Assembly: GCA_001692895.1 (NCBI GenBank)
Contig: KV748178.1
Span: forward strand, 1,970,536-2,034,535
From: Cenococcum geophilum 1.58
Taxonomy: Eukaryota; Ascomycota; Dothideomycetes; Gloniales; Gloniaceae
Length of the DNA stretch: 64,000 nucleotides
Direction: 5' to 3'
Every line of letters starts with the position of its first letter. The stretch's first letter is position 1. Shown piece by piece: positions 47,521 through 59,222 of this stretch. Under the pieces are notes generated by a model. The model did not search any database, was not told the DNA's origin, and was given only the letters and a program-made list of their open reading frames with translations. A program made the translations under genes and the position numbers.

Positions 47521-48638
47521 ATGATAGACAGTGTTACTGGAATTATCATCCTCCACACACCTGTCCTTGCGATAGGGAGTTCAGTGATTGGCAGGACTCT
47601 CTCCACATTCCTAGCAAAGCACGGGATTAAAACTACATCACGGCCGAGAAACATGCTCCTATAGCCATACATTCTCGTGCAGCACTATTTCACCGTAAAC
47701 AGCTATTAAATTACCAACGCCGTACTATTCTTCTTTTTACTGGAGGCGCTATTCATATTCAACATTAATACAGCTCAGTCAATAGAGATATATCGTGAGA
47801 TAGGCCTTTACGAAGAGGTGAGAAAGGAATCGGCAGAGCTCTACGGTGAGAACGTTGGCATTGTGGATGTAGAATCATTAGCCAGAAAGTTCCTGCGACG
47901 TTGAATGGCTAATATAAATGAGACCCACTCCCGCCCCTTTGGAGCAGACAGTTGTGATAAATCGTGCTAACTACCACTAGGGCATTGAATCGCTTTCGCC
48001 GGCCGGCCGCCTATTCCTGGCCAAAAACATGTCCGAACCGATCCTCCGCCGAAAGGCCATTGCGGATTGTGCACATTTACAATTCTCTTCGGAAATGATA
48101 TCCTTTCAGCAGGTCAAAGATGGTGTAACTGCACTGGTGCGGTCTATGGAAACGGGAGAGAAGACCCTAATCCGCGCGAAGTACATGGTTGCCTGTGACG
48201 GCAATAGGTCTCCCGTACGAGAGCACCTCGGAATCTCAGTTAAAAGGGCATGGTCTGCTATCACACTCGCTGACCATATATTTCAAAGCTAATGTATCAA
48301 CATATATTCGCGGAAAGTACAATGGAGTGGTATACATCGATAATGAATTGGTCCAAGGTTCCATCCGCATCGACAAGAGTGGAAAGCAAGGTTTCCTAGT
48401 TGTCAACACAGCAGGCAAACAGGGTACAGAAGAGGGTAGGTTCCCTGTAGATGGTATCACGGTCGAAAGAGCTGCTGAGCTTCTCCGTGCTGCCTTCGGC
48501 GTCGACGTCGACTTCGAGATCGAGCTGATTGCCAAGTGGTGAACTGTTTGCGACTGCGCAGAATCCTTCAACGAAGGCCGGGTCCTTCTTGCGGGTGATG
48601 CGTGCATACAGTGATCCCTCCGGCGCGCGGGTCTATAT
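47521..48638 (+). pseudogene. Decayed FAD-dependent aromatic monooxygenase
   Basis: An ATG at 47521 precedes TPVLAIGSSVIGRTLSTFLAKHG, a damaged GxGxxG dinucleotide-binding site. Later, LIRAKYMVACDGNRSPVREHLGI carries the DG motif, and GRVLLAGDA the GD motif of phenol-hydroxylase/PHBH-type flavoproteins. The gene is broken: stops between 47640 and 48000, one extra A in the run near 48241 shifting LGISVK out of frame with GHGLLSHSLTIYF, a TGA where Arg is expected after AKW (48540), and a missing base after GDAC that shifts HTVIPPARG. These lesions rule out a working enzyme. Confidence 0.85.
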
Positions 48639-49053
48639 TACTACTAAAACGTAGATAAATTAATTTAAGCGATATCGCGATCGATATAGTGGTATAAAAG
48701 CTTAATTTTGGCCTATTTAGAATATATGTAAGTTCGTTGTTAATAATATTATAAATTGGCTAAATATTACCTATATGTGGCTCGCTTCGTGGGTGGCTCG
48801 CTTCCCGGTCAACTACGTGATAGGTACCACAAGGGCGCATAGACATCACGTGACTATTCGTCAACTCCATGCGCCATCTGTGTGTTGTCTTGAACTCAAA
48901 CCACCATCCGCATTCCTTCTGCTGTTCTTCTATTATTGCTGGTTTGTCTCCCCAATATCTATGTAGTCCCATCTTCCTCTTCCTTAGGGTTATAATACTG
49001 ATTACTTACCCAAGGCTGCTCAGAAACGGCTTTGAGAGTATCTCTCTGCGAGG
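48639..49053. other. Short AT-rich patch and upstream region
   Basis: Positions 48640-48770 have RIP-like TA-rich composition, then normal sequence resumes. No gene recognised. Confidence 0.45.
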
Positions 49054-49551
49054 ATGTGTTCAGAGGACTTCTTTTCAGGATTTAGAGGCTTTGAGCGTGA
49101 CAATGAAGCTTCTTTGACGGACGAATTCAATAGACTGGCCATCTCTCGGAATTGGAAGGTCGAGGGAAAGAGATACCGTAAGAACCGCGCAAAATGTTTT
49201 GCTTCGGAGTTCGACCATTTGTATCAAACCGACGGTAGTAAGATTGCAGGATGGCAGAGGCTCTGTTTGGATGTTGGCATAGAACCTTGTCCGAGCACGA
49301 TTACAGGGTGCAGAAAAGTGAGTGGAAGTGTTAGCTTAAGCGGTTTAGCATTAACATTCCTATAGGCACTGAAGACGGTTTGCGTGAACATATACGATTT
49401 GGTTGACGCTCGAGCTAGTGGTACGGAAGTGAAGTTATTCCCATCGAAGGCGGCATTGCGTGAATATTCTATTGACGAGAATAAGATCTTTCCCAGGAAG
49501 GCTGCAAAGAAGGACAGGTTTTTGCATGGTGTATTGATTCATATGTTTTGA
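49054..49551 (+). CDS. Small conserved fungal protein of unknown function
   Basis: Exons 49054-49317 and 49366-49551, with a GTGAGT...TATAG intron of 48 nt, encode 149 aa. It contains DEFNRLAISRNWKVEGKRYRKNRAKCFASEFDHL, then IAGWQRLCLDVGIEPCPSTITGCRKALKTVCVNIYDLVDARASG, then FPSKAALREYSIDENKIFPRKAAKKD. I recall this pattern from short, variable, multicopy Pezizomycotina proteins but know no function. There is no signal peptide or membrane segment; it is basic and helical. All splice phases fit and no stop interrupts it, unlike its neighbours. Confidence 0.65.
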
Positions 49552-50180
49552 TGGTAGTTTACAATTTATGGGCCGCATCTCTGTAAAGCTAAGGGTAACT
49601 GCTCTACTTCATGCAATAACTTGCAACTATGCCGGGGTGTCATATCTAGTAAATTTCGAATTCGTTAGATCAAGTATCGCCTCAACTTACGTGACAAACG
49701 GCCTATGTAGATAAATCGGCTAAATAGGGTCTACACTCATCCAATTGGATAAAATACTAATATGTGTTACATTAACACGTTTGATATATATAGATTCAGA
49801 GTAGTTCTGCTTGAATTGGGACTGTAGAGACCAATGGAGCGGTTTGAGACAAGCTAATGAGCTGTAATCCTTACCAAATGTAGCAGGAGCCTTTGAGGGT
49901 TGTGGAGCTTGTTTCAACAACTATGAGGAAATACTGCAACATCGTTGTTTGGTGACTTTCGGAGAAGGGTGGTCAGGAAGTAAGTGCTCTTTTTTTGTTT
50001 ATGGAGTATTGAAGAAATTGGAGGACATTTTAGATGTTATCGGATGATTCGGTTGAGCTCTTCTGTATAAAATGCCATTACCAGGGACACTCTTTTAACT
50101 TCACCGTTCATCTATTTCTTAGCAGGCGGCTTTTCTAAAATTGCTACGAGGGCTTTAGAAAGGAGATGCTTATCTGTGCC
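49552..50180. other. Intergenic, no gene recognised
   Basis: This is the 3' flank of the small conserved gene and the 3' flank of the GH5 pseudogene. Only spurious short frames were seen. Confidence 0.5.
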
Positions 50181-51824
50181 TCAATCACCTTGCTCTCGAG
50201 CAAAATCAAAATTTCCCAAATCCGGCCTGTCATTCGTCGGCCTCACAAAATCCCGTCCGATCTCCTCCACCACCGCATGTTCTTCCAGCGCCTTATTCAA
50301 TTCTTCCCTTTGCACACATTCATCAAAACGAAAGCTCCGCGCGCACTCCTCGGGCTCCTCGGGGCTCATATCCTTGAATATACTAGCAAACTCGTCCTGC
50401 ACGCAAGTACTCATATAGATTTGACTAATTATCCGCGTGATCTGGCGCTCTGTTGGCCAATTGGGTGGATACTGGTATTTCGATATTGAGCAAACATTGT
50501 CAATGTACTCGCATAGTGGGTAGATGACAGCCTCGACTTCTTTCGATGGATGACGACCCCACGCATCGAGCTGAAGGGCGCGCTTTCGGGCAAGCCAAGG
50601 TGCAATAGTGCGCATGTACTTGCTGTTAGGGTTTGTAAGAATTATGCCTTGAATACCGATATTGTTGTACAGCCAAATACTCTAATGGATTTTGTATTTG
50701 TTGTACAGACTGAGCCGCGCGCCAAGTACGTTATAGCAGGCAGCGTTGACTTCTTCGGCATTCTGGTCCAAGGATGGATTGGCGTATATACGTCCGAAAT
50801 CGCCATTCTAGATGGGTTTCAATTTGTACCTGATTTCAGCCTTTTCGAGGAACTGGAGTTTTAGGAGTTTCTTTTGCTCTTCGGCGCCAGTGAAGGTTTC
50901 ACCTTTGGGGAATCCGTAGGACTAGCTAATCAGTTAGTGACATGCTCGGGCAGTATGCATCATGGAGACTTGCAGTATAATCATGCAAAGCATAAACAAA
51001 GTTTGGTAACGCCTTGTTGAAAAACCTCCATTGCATTGCGAAGATGTTCCCATCGAGCCATAAGATGTGGTTTGGATCGACCTTCCGGAGAGCCGGCTCT
51101 AGTCTGTCATAAAATGCCGGAAGTCGCCAATGTTCAGGATCGCAAGGCTCATTGATTGAATTATATCCAGCCACCCAAGAATTATCCTTGTATCTAGTAG
51201 CAGTTTGCTCCTAGAGTCATATTGTACGACCTTGATGACCTTTATAGTCCCAGAAAGCCGCGTAATTAGTAATATTATCGGAATGCCAATCGGGGTTTTG
51301 TCCGCCTGGAACTGTGTGCATGTCGAGGATCGTATGAATCTTTTCTTTGGCGCACTAAGGATTATCAGAGAGATTACCTGGGGTGTAGGATTTGCATTCA
51401 CACTAATTCAATCACTCGATCGAGATGCTTGAAGCCTCCTTCCTTGAGGACTCTTGGGTTCATGTCATCCTCGAAATGCCGGTAATTAAATGGTATGCGC
51501 AAGCAATTGAGCCCTTTACTTGCAAAGAACTTGGCATCTGCTTCAGTGAAGGAGTATTCAAGCCACTTATCAAAGAAGAACTCGTATTTCTCTTTGCCCA
51601 AAGTTCTTAACATGGCCGCTCGGTGCTACGATTCCATTCCCGGGTATCCAGTGATAACATTCTCCATGCTGTTAAAGAGTCAACATATGAAGTATCAACG
51701 CTCTCTATTATATAAGATATACTTACTTCATCCACCCTCCAAGACCAGCACTACGAAGGATGACCGGCTTTCCATCATCACCAACAATGAGCTTGCTTTC
51801 AACCTTGAGAATTCCTGAATCCAT
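50181..51824 (-). pseudogene. Glycoside hydrolase family 5 gene inactivated by RIP-type stops
   Basis: Four exons (51727-51824, 51404-51668, 50974-51354, 50181-50921) keep phase over 495 codons and read as a fungal GH5 protein: GKPVILRSAGLGGWMN, EADAKFFASKGLNCLRIPFNYRHFED, ILDMHTVPGGQNPDWHSDN, GYNSINEPCDP (acid/base Glu kept), HILWLDGN, then ALQLDAWGRHPSKEVEAVI. Five codons are stops: TAG at 51626-51628 (Gln expected), TGA at 51217-51219, TAG at 51211-51213, TAG at 50808-50810 and TAG at 50682-50684 (Trp expected at all four). The nucleophile motif NGEFGP reads NGDFGR. The last intron has a GCAAGT donor. No frameshift was found. Confidence 0.9.
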
Positions 51825-53255
51825 GCTTGATCTCTTCCAGCCCATTAAAAGAGGAATGAACTGAGCAAGAGTTCTCATACTCGCGAAAGAGAGCCATTCT
51901 TAAACATTTGAAGACGGGGCGTCTCCATTCTTGGTGGGGTTGAATTCTGCGGAGGTCAACATCCCACCTTCCAAGACCCGAGCTATTCGCCATTCAGGCT
52001 AAAACCCAGCTCGCCACCAATTGGTCGGCAACAGAGTCCTCGCCAAGACGGACGGCACGGGTAAACAACAAACCAAGATATAACTCCATGAATAGCTATT
52101 CTATGTTGTTATTATAGAAGGTATAAAGACCAAAATATTTTATACTTCTGAGGCTCTGTATCTTGACCCCTTGGATGTTATCTATTCTTCGTCGCAATCT
52201 TCGTCGCATGACAGTTCAGAGTGGTCCATCCAAGTCTTGTTTGGAATTTGCTTGGTGGAGTAGAAATTGGTATGTTGCTTGCTAACACTTAACCTTGTCT
52301 TACCAAACAGCGGTTTTCCAGTTCTCTTCAACCCACAGCCAAGGAAGGACTACGCGCATCAGCTATGACAATGTCATCTTCGCCAGAGCTCAAACAACTC
52401 TCCCACTCGTCCTCCTTTATTTTACCACCGTTTCCCTCTGTCATCTAGTTCTTAGGTGTATCTGCGTACCTTCCCTCTAAGCCCTCATCGGCGACCGGTA
52501 TACTCAGTTCATCAGAATGCCGGTGATGATGATCGCCATTATCAAAGCGGCCCAGCTAACCATGGGCCGGCAACAACCTCAGGTCCGATATCCCACCTAA
52601 TATCTAGAGGAACATTTGCGCTGGTATTAATGTTGACGATAGAAGTGGTGGTGGTGGCCTATAGTATGGGAACAACGTGGGTGGGTTCACGAATAGACTG
52701 GATGAAGTAGTTGGGCCGGTGTACTTTGCTATGTTGCATTTATTTGCAATTATGCCTGCTTGGATCGATGCGATGTAGGATACTAGCTTGCTCAGTGAGG
52801 GATAGGGCTCTGCGGTAGGATGAAATGTGCGGAAGAAAGATTAAGACATACAAAGGGAATATGAATTTAGGAATCGGTTCACAAAGGATTGCCTATTTGT
52901 TTGGGAGCCGATTGTTATGTTTATTAACACTTCCAGCCATAATGGACTAGTATAGTGGGGATTTTCGGGGAGGATTAGCGATCGGGTGACCGAATATGTC
53001 GAATAGTAATCACTACGCTCTTTACTTTACTGGGGACTAACTGCACGAGTTGTAGGACATCTGAATTGGCCTAGCATTTGTTGAGCAGAAATAATGTTGG
53101 TTAGACTCAGCGGAAAATGTTGGGTAATTCTTACCATACGGATGATCATGTCAACATTTCCAGGTTACATTCAAGAAAATCCTATAATTTCTGGCTTTCC
53201 GAGTATTTCTGAGTAGTCAACAGCAACTTGCAACTCCTACATTTTAACAGTAAGC
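51825..53255. other. Interval with no supported gene
   Basis: Short frames at 52295-52710 (plus) have no domain. The stretch includes the upstream side of the GH5 pseudogene and of the reductase-like pseudogene. Composition is close to normal. Confidence 0.45.
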
Positions 53256-54150
53256 ATGGCTATCAAGAGGGTAGCTTGGCTCGGTGTTAGTCCTGCTCTC
53301 CTGTTCTTATCACGCTGGGATCCTAATCGTTCTGATTCACTGTCAGACCAGCAAACTCGGCCTCTCATTGCTTCAAACATTTTCTACTACCCAGTTCGAT
53401 ATCACGGTCTTGCTCCGCCGCCCGCTCTCTACATATCCCTCCTCCCCCCTTCCGTCCGCACTGCCTCTATTTGACTTGACTCAATATTCTACCCATGTCG
53501 GCGCGCTTAGTGGCCAAGACGCCGTTGCAATAGTCACTCAATTTGCGTCGGGCTCTGGTCTCGACAAGTTGCAGCTAGCATTAGTTGATGCTGCTATCGA
53601 AGCCAGTGTGAAGTTTTTCATACCCAGCGAGTGGGCACCGGACACAGCTGCCACCGGCGTGCTAATCGGAGCAATGACACTACCGCGAACCCCTGTCATC
53701 TCTATGAAGAGAGTCGTGCATAGCTATCTGATGGCCCGGGCCAGCGAGGGGAAGATCGCGTTCGCAACCATCCACCCTGGCGTGATCTTGGATATATGTA
53801 TGTTGTTTTCCCATCTGTGTTCAAGGCTACTGGCCCGTTGACGGCTCAATTCTGGGAGAAAAATAAAAGGCAGAAGATATGATGATGACGTATACTATAC
53901 CTAAAGGGATTGGTAGCATCGCTCTCAACTTTGACTTAGGACCATAGGGCTTTCTGATGGCGGATATCATCCGTTTAGCATGACTTCGCTGCAAATACTC
54001 TTGCGCAATCTTTGGCGCGCTATCGAACTACCCACACACGAAAAATCGGTTCCACTACATTGCGACGGCATTGCCACACTAGAATTCGTTACTATACTTG
54101 AGCAAAAAGGTCCTACTGGCAAAACTCAGTCCTAGACCAGAAAATCAATC
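53256..54150 (+). pseudogene. Broken isoflavone-reductase-like (NmrA/PCBER family) gene
   Basis: An ATG at 53256 starts MAIKRVAWLG, the usual N-terminus of this NAD(P)-binding family, but the next codons lack the GxxGxxG loop and the frame shifts. A second frame (53284-53841) continues with FDITVLLRRPLSTYPSS, SGQDAVAIVTQFASG, LVDAAIEASVKFFIPSEWAPDT and ASEGKIAFATIHPGV, all family blocks. It stops at 53841. Beyond, only weak decayed matches (such as YPHTKNRFHYI) reach about 54150. Such enzymes reduce small aromatic substrates with NADPH; this copy lost its cofactor loop and C-terminus. Confidence 0.75.
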
Positions 54151-55438
54151 GATATTGTCGCTTCCAACGCGGCTGCGATAGAGTGAATGAAGGGGCAATC
54201 GATGGGGCTTCGTGGGGTTTTGGCTGGGTTGAGGGCGGTGTTCTTTGGCGGATTGACAGTTTGGAAGAGGCTAGATAATCAGGACTTAGGTATCAACGAT
54301 GAGAATTGAGTAGATGTGTGAGAGGAAATGGAGAGAATTGCAGTAGAAGCGTGGAAGAGAGCTAGCTGATCTGATTCTATTAATTTTTGCGATGGAGTAG
54401 AATTAGGTGTGTGATCAATGGCTTCACATAAATTCTGCTAGTATTATTGCTTAACGTTATAAATGGTTGGCTGGCAACCGTAAAGCTGGTCAAGGTAGGT
54501 TTTTGGAATTTACTGAGATCGATAATTATCTGAAAACTAGAGCATTAAACTTAGAAGCCCATCATCGGCAGCCTAAATTGCTGCGGGTAATTGCGCTATC
54601 AAACTTAGTAGTCTTTTGGAGTTTTTCACCGCACTGTGGGGTTAATTAGCCCCCGAAGCCATTGGCCGGAGAAGCAAATGTGGCAGATCCCCCACTCGAT
54701 ACTGCTAATGCAGCTGCGAGGCTTGAATTCCACAACAACCAATCTTGTTGAAGCTCCACTGGGACCGAGTAGAGATAAGGAGGGTATTTGCTGTTATGTT
54801 TTGAGGAGAGTGATTTAAAATATGGAAATTAATGAGGGAGAATATATATTTATTCTTTATTCATAATGGAAGAGGTTCAGAGTTGAAGTTGAATTAGGGG
54901 GCTTGTCAGTGCTTGGCTGATCTTTGGTCGCGCGTCAGGGATTGTTTGGCGATGACGATCGAGGCGCATCAAAAATTGGAAGCATGGACCGTTAAAGCGG
55001 GCCTCCGCATCCTGCTTTCCTGCCTGGCCCTCACTCTTCTTCCCTTCCTTTTTGCCCTTCCACTGTAATTTCACTTGCTCCTGTTTATATCCTCCTCTAA
55101 TATCCTAATTCTTTAATCGCATTAAGGCCGTGTCCCTGTCTCCGCTTTACCTTCTCCGATTCAACCCTCACTCTTTCAAATGACCGAAACCACGGGACGG
55201 TGCCGCTCATGGCATGAACAGCTCCACTTGTTGCACCTATCACCCACTTCATACACTGCACAAAGACTCGTACGGCCTCTTTGATATTTGACGAATCAAT
55301 TGCTGACATCTGACAGCAACATGCTACCCCCGAACACCTTTTCCTTACCTCTCGGCGCGAATTCATAGGGCCGATACCCGTTCGTTACGCCCCCCAAATA
55401 TACATGCGCGAAGATTTCGTCTAATACTTGTGTATTAG
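54151..55438. other. Interval before the Spo71-like gene
   Basis: No complete gene seen. A fragment near 54383-54408 resembles the reverse complement of the 37-kb and 41-kb repeat (GATGGAGTAGAATTAGGTGTGT). Between about 55365 and 55435 the plus strand reads SLRPPNIHARRF, which probably belongs to the N-terminus of the Spo71-like protein. Confidence 0.4.
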
Positions 55439-58400
55439 GAAGGATGGCTGAAGAGCCACCGCCGGGATTGGTACAAACACCATCTGCACATCAACTATTC
55501 CTCACGAGCAGCCACCTTCTCAGCCAGTGCAAAGCAGTCTCGCCAACGACGTCTTACCGGGCTAGAAGGTCCCAGCACCTCAGCAATATACGGTCACAGC
55601 TTTCCACAACCTGATGATCTATCTGTGGAAGATGAAGAGGAAGCAGGCGGATCAGCAGAAGGCAGTGGGTCAGCGCTAGCTACCACTAAAACTCCGCCAG
55701 CAATGCCGATTCCTAGAGGTTCTAATCCGGACGATGAAATAGTCTCGTATGAGAACTCGCCAGAGATTATGGATGCTCCGTCGGAACCAGACGAGGATAC
55801 GCCACCAACCGGCCGGAGTACCCCTTCTCCCAAGGTTTTGAAGACGCCTGCATCGACGGAAACACGGCGTAAATCTAGCACGCATTCATATGTCACGGCT
55901 TCTGAGGGATCACCGGGAGATCATGGTCCAGATCAGACTAGGAAGGATGAGATTGATGGGAAATCAAGTGGACTACAGGTTACAGAGAGATTGGGAGAAG
56001 ATGGAAGAGATTCGCCTAGGAAACGGAGTGAATCAATCACGGAAACTGGCAACTTTTCAATGGCAAGTTCTAGAGCTAGTGACCCATTGAGAGAAACTGC
56101 CTCTACATCGCCACTTCTTCGTAAAGCTGACAAGGTTAAAAAGGAGTCGGTTGTGGATCAAAGCGCGACTGCCACTACAAAGGAAATCATATCCAGAGTG
56201 ACAGGACAGTCACAGAACGGTCCTGCGGACCCAGCAGGACCCGCAGATGCCACAGGAGAAGATACTGGCTTTGCAGTTACACGAACGAGGTCTACCCTTC
56301 GCGGTCTTGTCCACTTCGACATCCCGAAAGATTCCAAGCTTGCGGAGCTACAGCTGAAAGCGAAAGCTGCGCAAATGACTATTCAACGTGCCTCAACACG
56401 TGTGAGGAGGAAGAAAGTCAGAGACGGCCAAGTAATTAAAATGGAGCGAATGCTTGTTCGGGTGGACGCCGCTAAGGACGTGCCGGATGATTACGACGAG
56501 AACAACAATCAGAAGATTGATTCAAGAACGACTGATAAATGGCGAGAATATATGGTTGTTTGTAGGCAAAATGTCTCCGAGCAGGCCGACTTAGTTCTTC
56601 AGATGTACAAAACCCGAGTATGTGCTTTAAATTAACTGAAGTATTAAATTTAGTGTGAAGCTTATTAATTATTTCCTGTGTATTAGGTCATCCCAGCAAT
56701 TGAGCAGGCTCATACTAACAAGAGTGCGAAACATGAAATCATACTTGGCCGTAAAATCGCCAAGGTAAATCTATACTCCGCTCTAGATAAATCGGTAGTG
56801 GTCTGGACACCCAGGTCCCGTGGCACAAGGATCTATATTATGCAAGCACGGACTGGGTCCCATGCTGTGGAGTGGTACACCTTTTTACGGAATGTCCTTG
56901 GTTGGCGTAGAGCGTCCGAGCTTCAAATCAACATTCCCGATCTGAGCGTTAGTCTTCGCATAGATGATCCATTTGAGAAATTAGAACAGTCACAAATTGC
57001 AGTCCAAGAAACTGAAGATGGCGAAGAGGAAGCTATACTTCGAACGATGAAAGAAGAAGAAGCTGTAGCGAGTAATCTTATCAAAAGGTGCCTGTCTATG
57101 CTGGACACTTCTAAAGAATGGAGCGACATTCTAGATGCTTGGTGCAAAGGGGAGCGTATCGGCCTGGCTTGGAAGAGATATGACCGTCTAGAGTGGATCC
57201 ATGGGGCCAATGAACGGAAAATGTATGGCACGATTGCCATGATGAAATCGCACGAGCTTGAGTTGCGTCCCAAATCGCATTACCCCACCACAGCAATAAC
57301 CCGCAAGAAGAAGAAGACGTTGACTGAACCTGCACCAGTGGAAGGTTTTCTGATACGACTGACCTCGCAGCGAGGTGCTGATAGAAAGCTAGGACGGTTA
57401 TTTTTCAAACGACTTTATTTCTCCACGCACGACCAGTACCTTGTCTTTTCCAGGCCGGCAAATACTACCCCCCCTCCTCCACCAAAATTGCCTTCTTCAG
57501 GTAACTCAAGAGTCCCCACTGCGCACCAGATCGCAGATAAAATTCCTTTGATTTACGCTGTTAATCCTTATCCCGTCAGAGACGGCGAGATAGAGTGGCT
57601 ATCTGCTGAGCATTCTGGAACACCACAGAGCAGAAGACTCCACGATCAAGACGCCCAGGACGAGGCGGAGCGTAAAGCGGATATATTGTTGAATTGTGAT
57701 GGCTACATTAATCTTTGCGACGTGATCAAGGTCCGGAAGGTTCGAAGGGGTGCAACGCAAGCAGATGACAATATCGAATCGGGGTCGGATGTTGACTTTG
57801 ATGCTGAGGTTGAGGACACTACCAGAGATGACGGTGCTACTAAGGAGTTTAATGATGACCGTACATTTGAACTGGTACTTCGGAACGGATTGATAATTCG
57901 TCTTCAAGTAAGTGATAGCGCTCCATCTTTCTTTCTTGCTTTCGTGGCGCTCATTCGTTAGGCCTATGACAAGGAAACAAAGAAGGAATGGATCAAACGA
58001 CTCCGGCAACTGGCCAAGTACTGGAAACTCCGCACCATTAGTGATATCAGGCTCTATAAATCTGTTCGTCACCAAAATCTTGAGAAACTCAATATCGACG
58101 AAGAAACTGAAGCCTATGTCGGCCAATTTGCGCGTAAATGGGAGGTTACGCAATCCTACGCTTCTCCAGAATTGTATAACCTTTGCGGCATTTCCTGTTG
58201 TCGGACCATACACGTAAACCATATCTTCCATATTCTGCTAATTGATTCTTCAGCTAACCGTGCACGACACAGATGTCTGGCACTCTCTACCGCAAGCCCC
58301 GCCGCCACACCACCTTCACGCGCTGCTCCGTGATCCTATCCACCGGCCAACTCCTCATATTCCAAGACGTGCTGCGCGAGCGCACTGGCAAAACGCGAGC

Positions 58401-58851
58401 GCACATTCACCACGAGCGCACCGCCTCCATCAGCCTGAAGGACTGCTACATCTACTCGGGTCTACTCACCGAAAATGACCTGCTGTACCAGAACCAGACC
58501 TTCGATTCCAACAAGCCGGGCCACCATGCCCTGCCCAAGATCTACCTCGAGGACGGCTGGACCAGCACCGACGAGGACGTCATGACGACGTTCGTGGTGT
58601 GGCATGGGCAGAAGAAGGGCTGGTTCCGCAGCGAGAGCGAAGGAGCCCCCAGCGGCGAAGTCGGCGTCAACGAGGGGAAAAGAACAAAGATTAAGCGCGT
58701 TGGGAAGCTGGGGACGACGGGACGTAGTATCGTGTTTAGAGCGAGGAGTCGCGCGGAGCGGGATCATTGGGTTTTGGCGATCCAGTCGGAAATTGAGCGT
58801 TGTATAGGCGATGAGGATTTTAGGATAACGGAGAAGGAAAAGGTGGGGTAG
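55439..58851 (+). CDS. SPO71: Spo71-like PH-domain sporulation protein
   Basis: Visible exons are 55439-56617, 56687-57907, 57962-58213 and 58273-58851, all in phase for 1076 aa plus an unresolved N-terminus. The first exon begins GWLKSHRRDWYKHHL, followed by a long acidic Ser/Pro-rich linker. It then reads TLRGLVHFDIPKDSKL and runs into the first PH-like region (VCRQNVSEQADLVLQMYKTR, VVWTPRSRG, AVEWYTFLRNVLGW). A second PH region follows (EGFLIRLTSQRG, GLIIRLQ-AYDKETKKEWIKRLRQL), then RTISDIRLYKSVRHQNLEKL, FARKWEVTQSYASPELYNLCG and a final PH half (SGTLYRKPRRHTTFTRCSVIL). Yeast Spo71 guides prospore-membrane growth in meiosis. The start exon is not resolved; TAG at 55436-55438 is taken as an acceptor. 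Confidence 0.8.
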
Positions 58852-59222
58852 GAAAAGTGAGGAGGTTGGATATTGAGTCGAATGCAAAGGGACCAGGGGA
58901 AACCTCTAAAGTCTTTTAAAGCGAATGGTGGCTTTTCTTAATGCCCACTGAATCACAAGATTACAATAACTGGACCACGCCGGCTGAACTGGTCTCATTT
59001 CTCAGCGTGATTTCTGCAAGCCTGTGGGACCCCTTAACAAGCAGACTCTTGTGGGGTTTCAATCTTAAATATATAAATTTCGTATTTAAATTCATCGCAA
59101 GTCATCCATTAGCCATGACAGACAGGAATCGTTGCAAAGCCTCCCATTCATAAACCAGCCCTGATACTCTCCTTAACCTGTTCTCCCTTACCCGCTCTAC
59201 GCCAACTACTCATCCATCAACC
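58852..59222. other. Intergenic between convergent genes
   Basis: Shared 3' flank of the Spo71-like (+) and Yvc1-like (-) genes. No gene recognised. Confidence 0.6.

Noticed and set aside
51799..51993. Minus-strand ATG frame upstream of the GH5 gene
   Set aside because: It is out of frame with the conserved GH5 N-terminus, which starts well at 51824.
52295..52710. Two plus-strand short frames upstream of the reductase-like pseudogene
   Set aside because: Low-complexity, no domain and no joining splice sites that give a family match.
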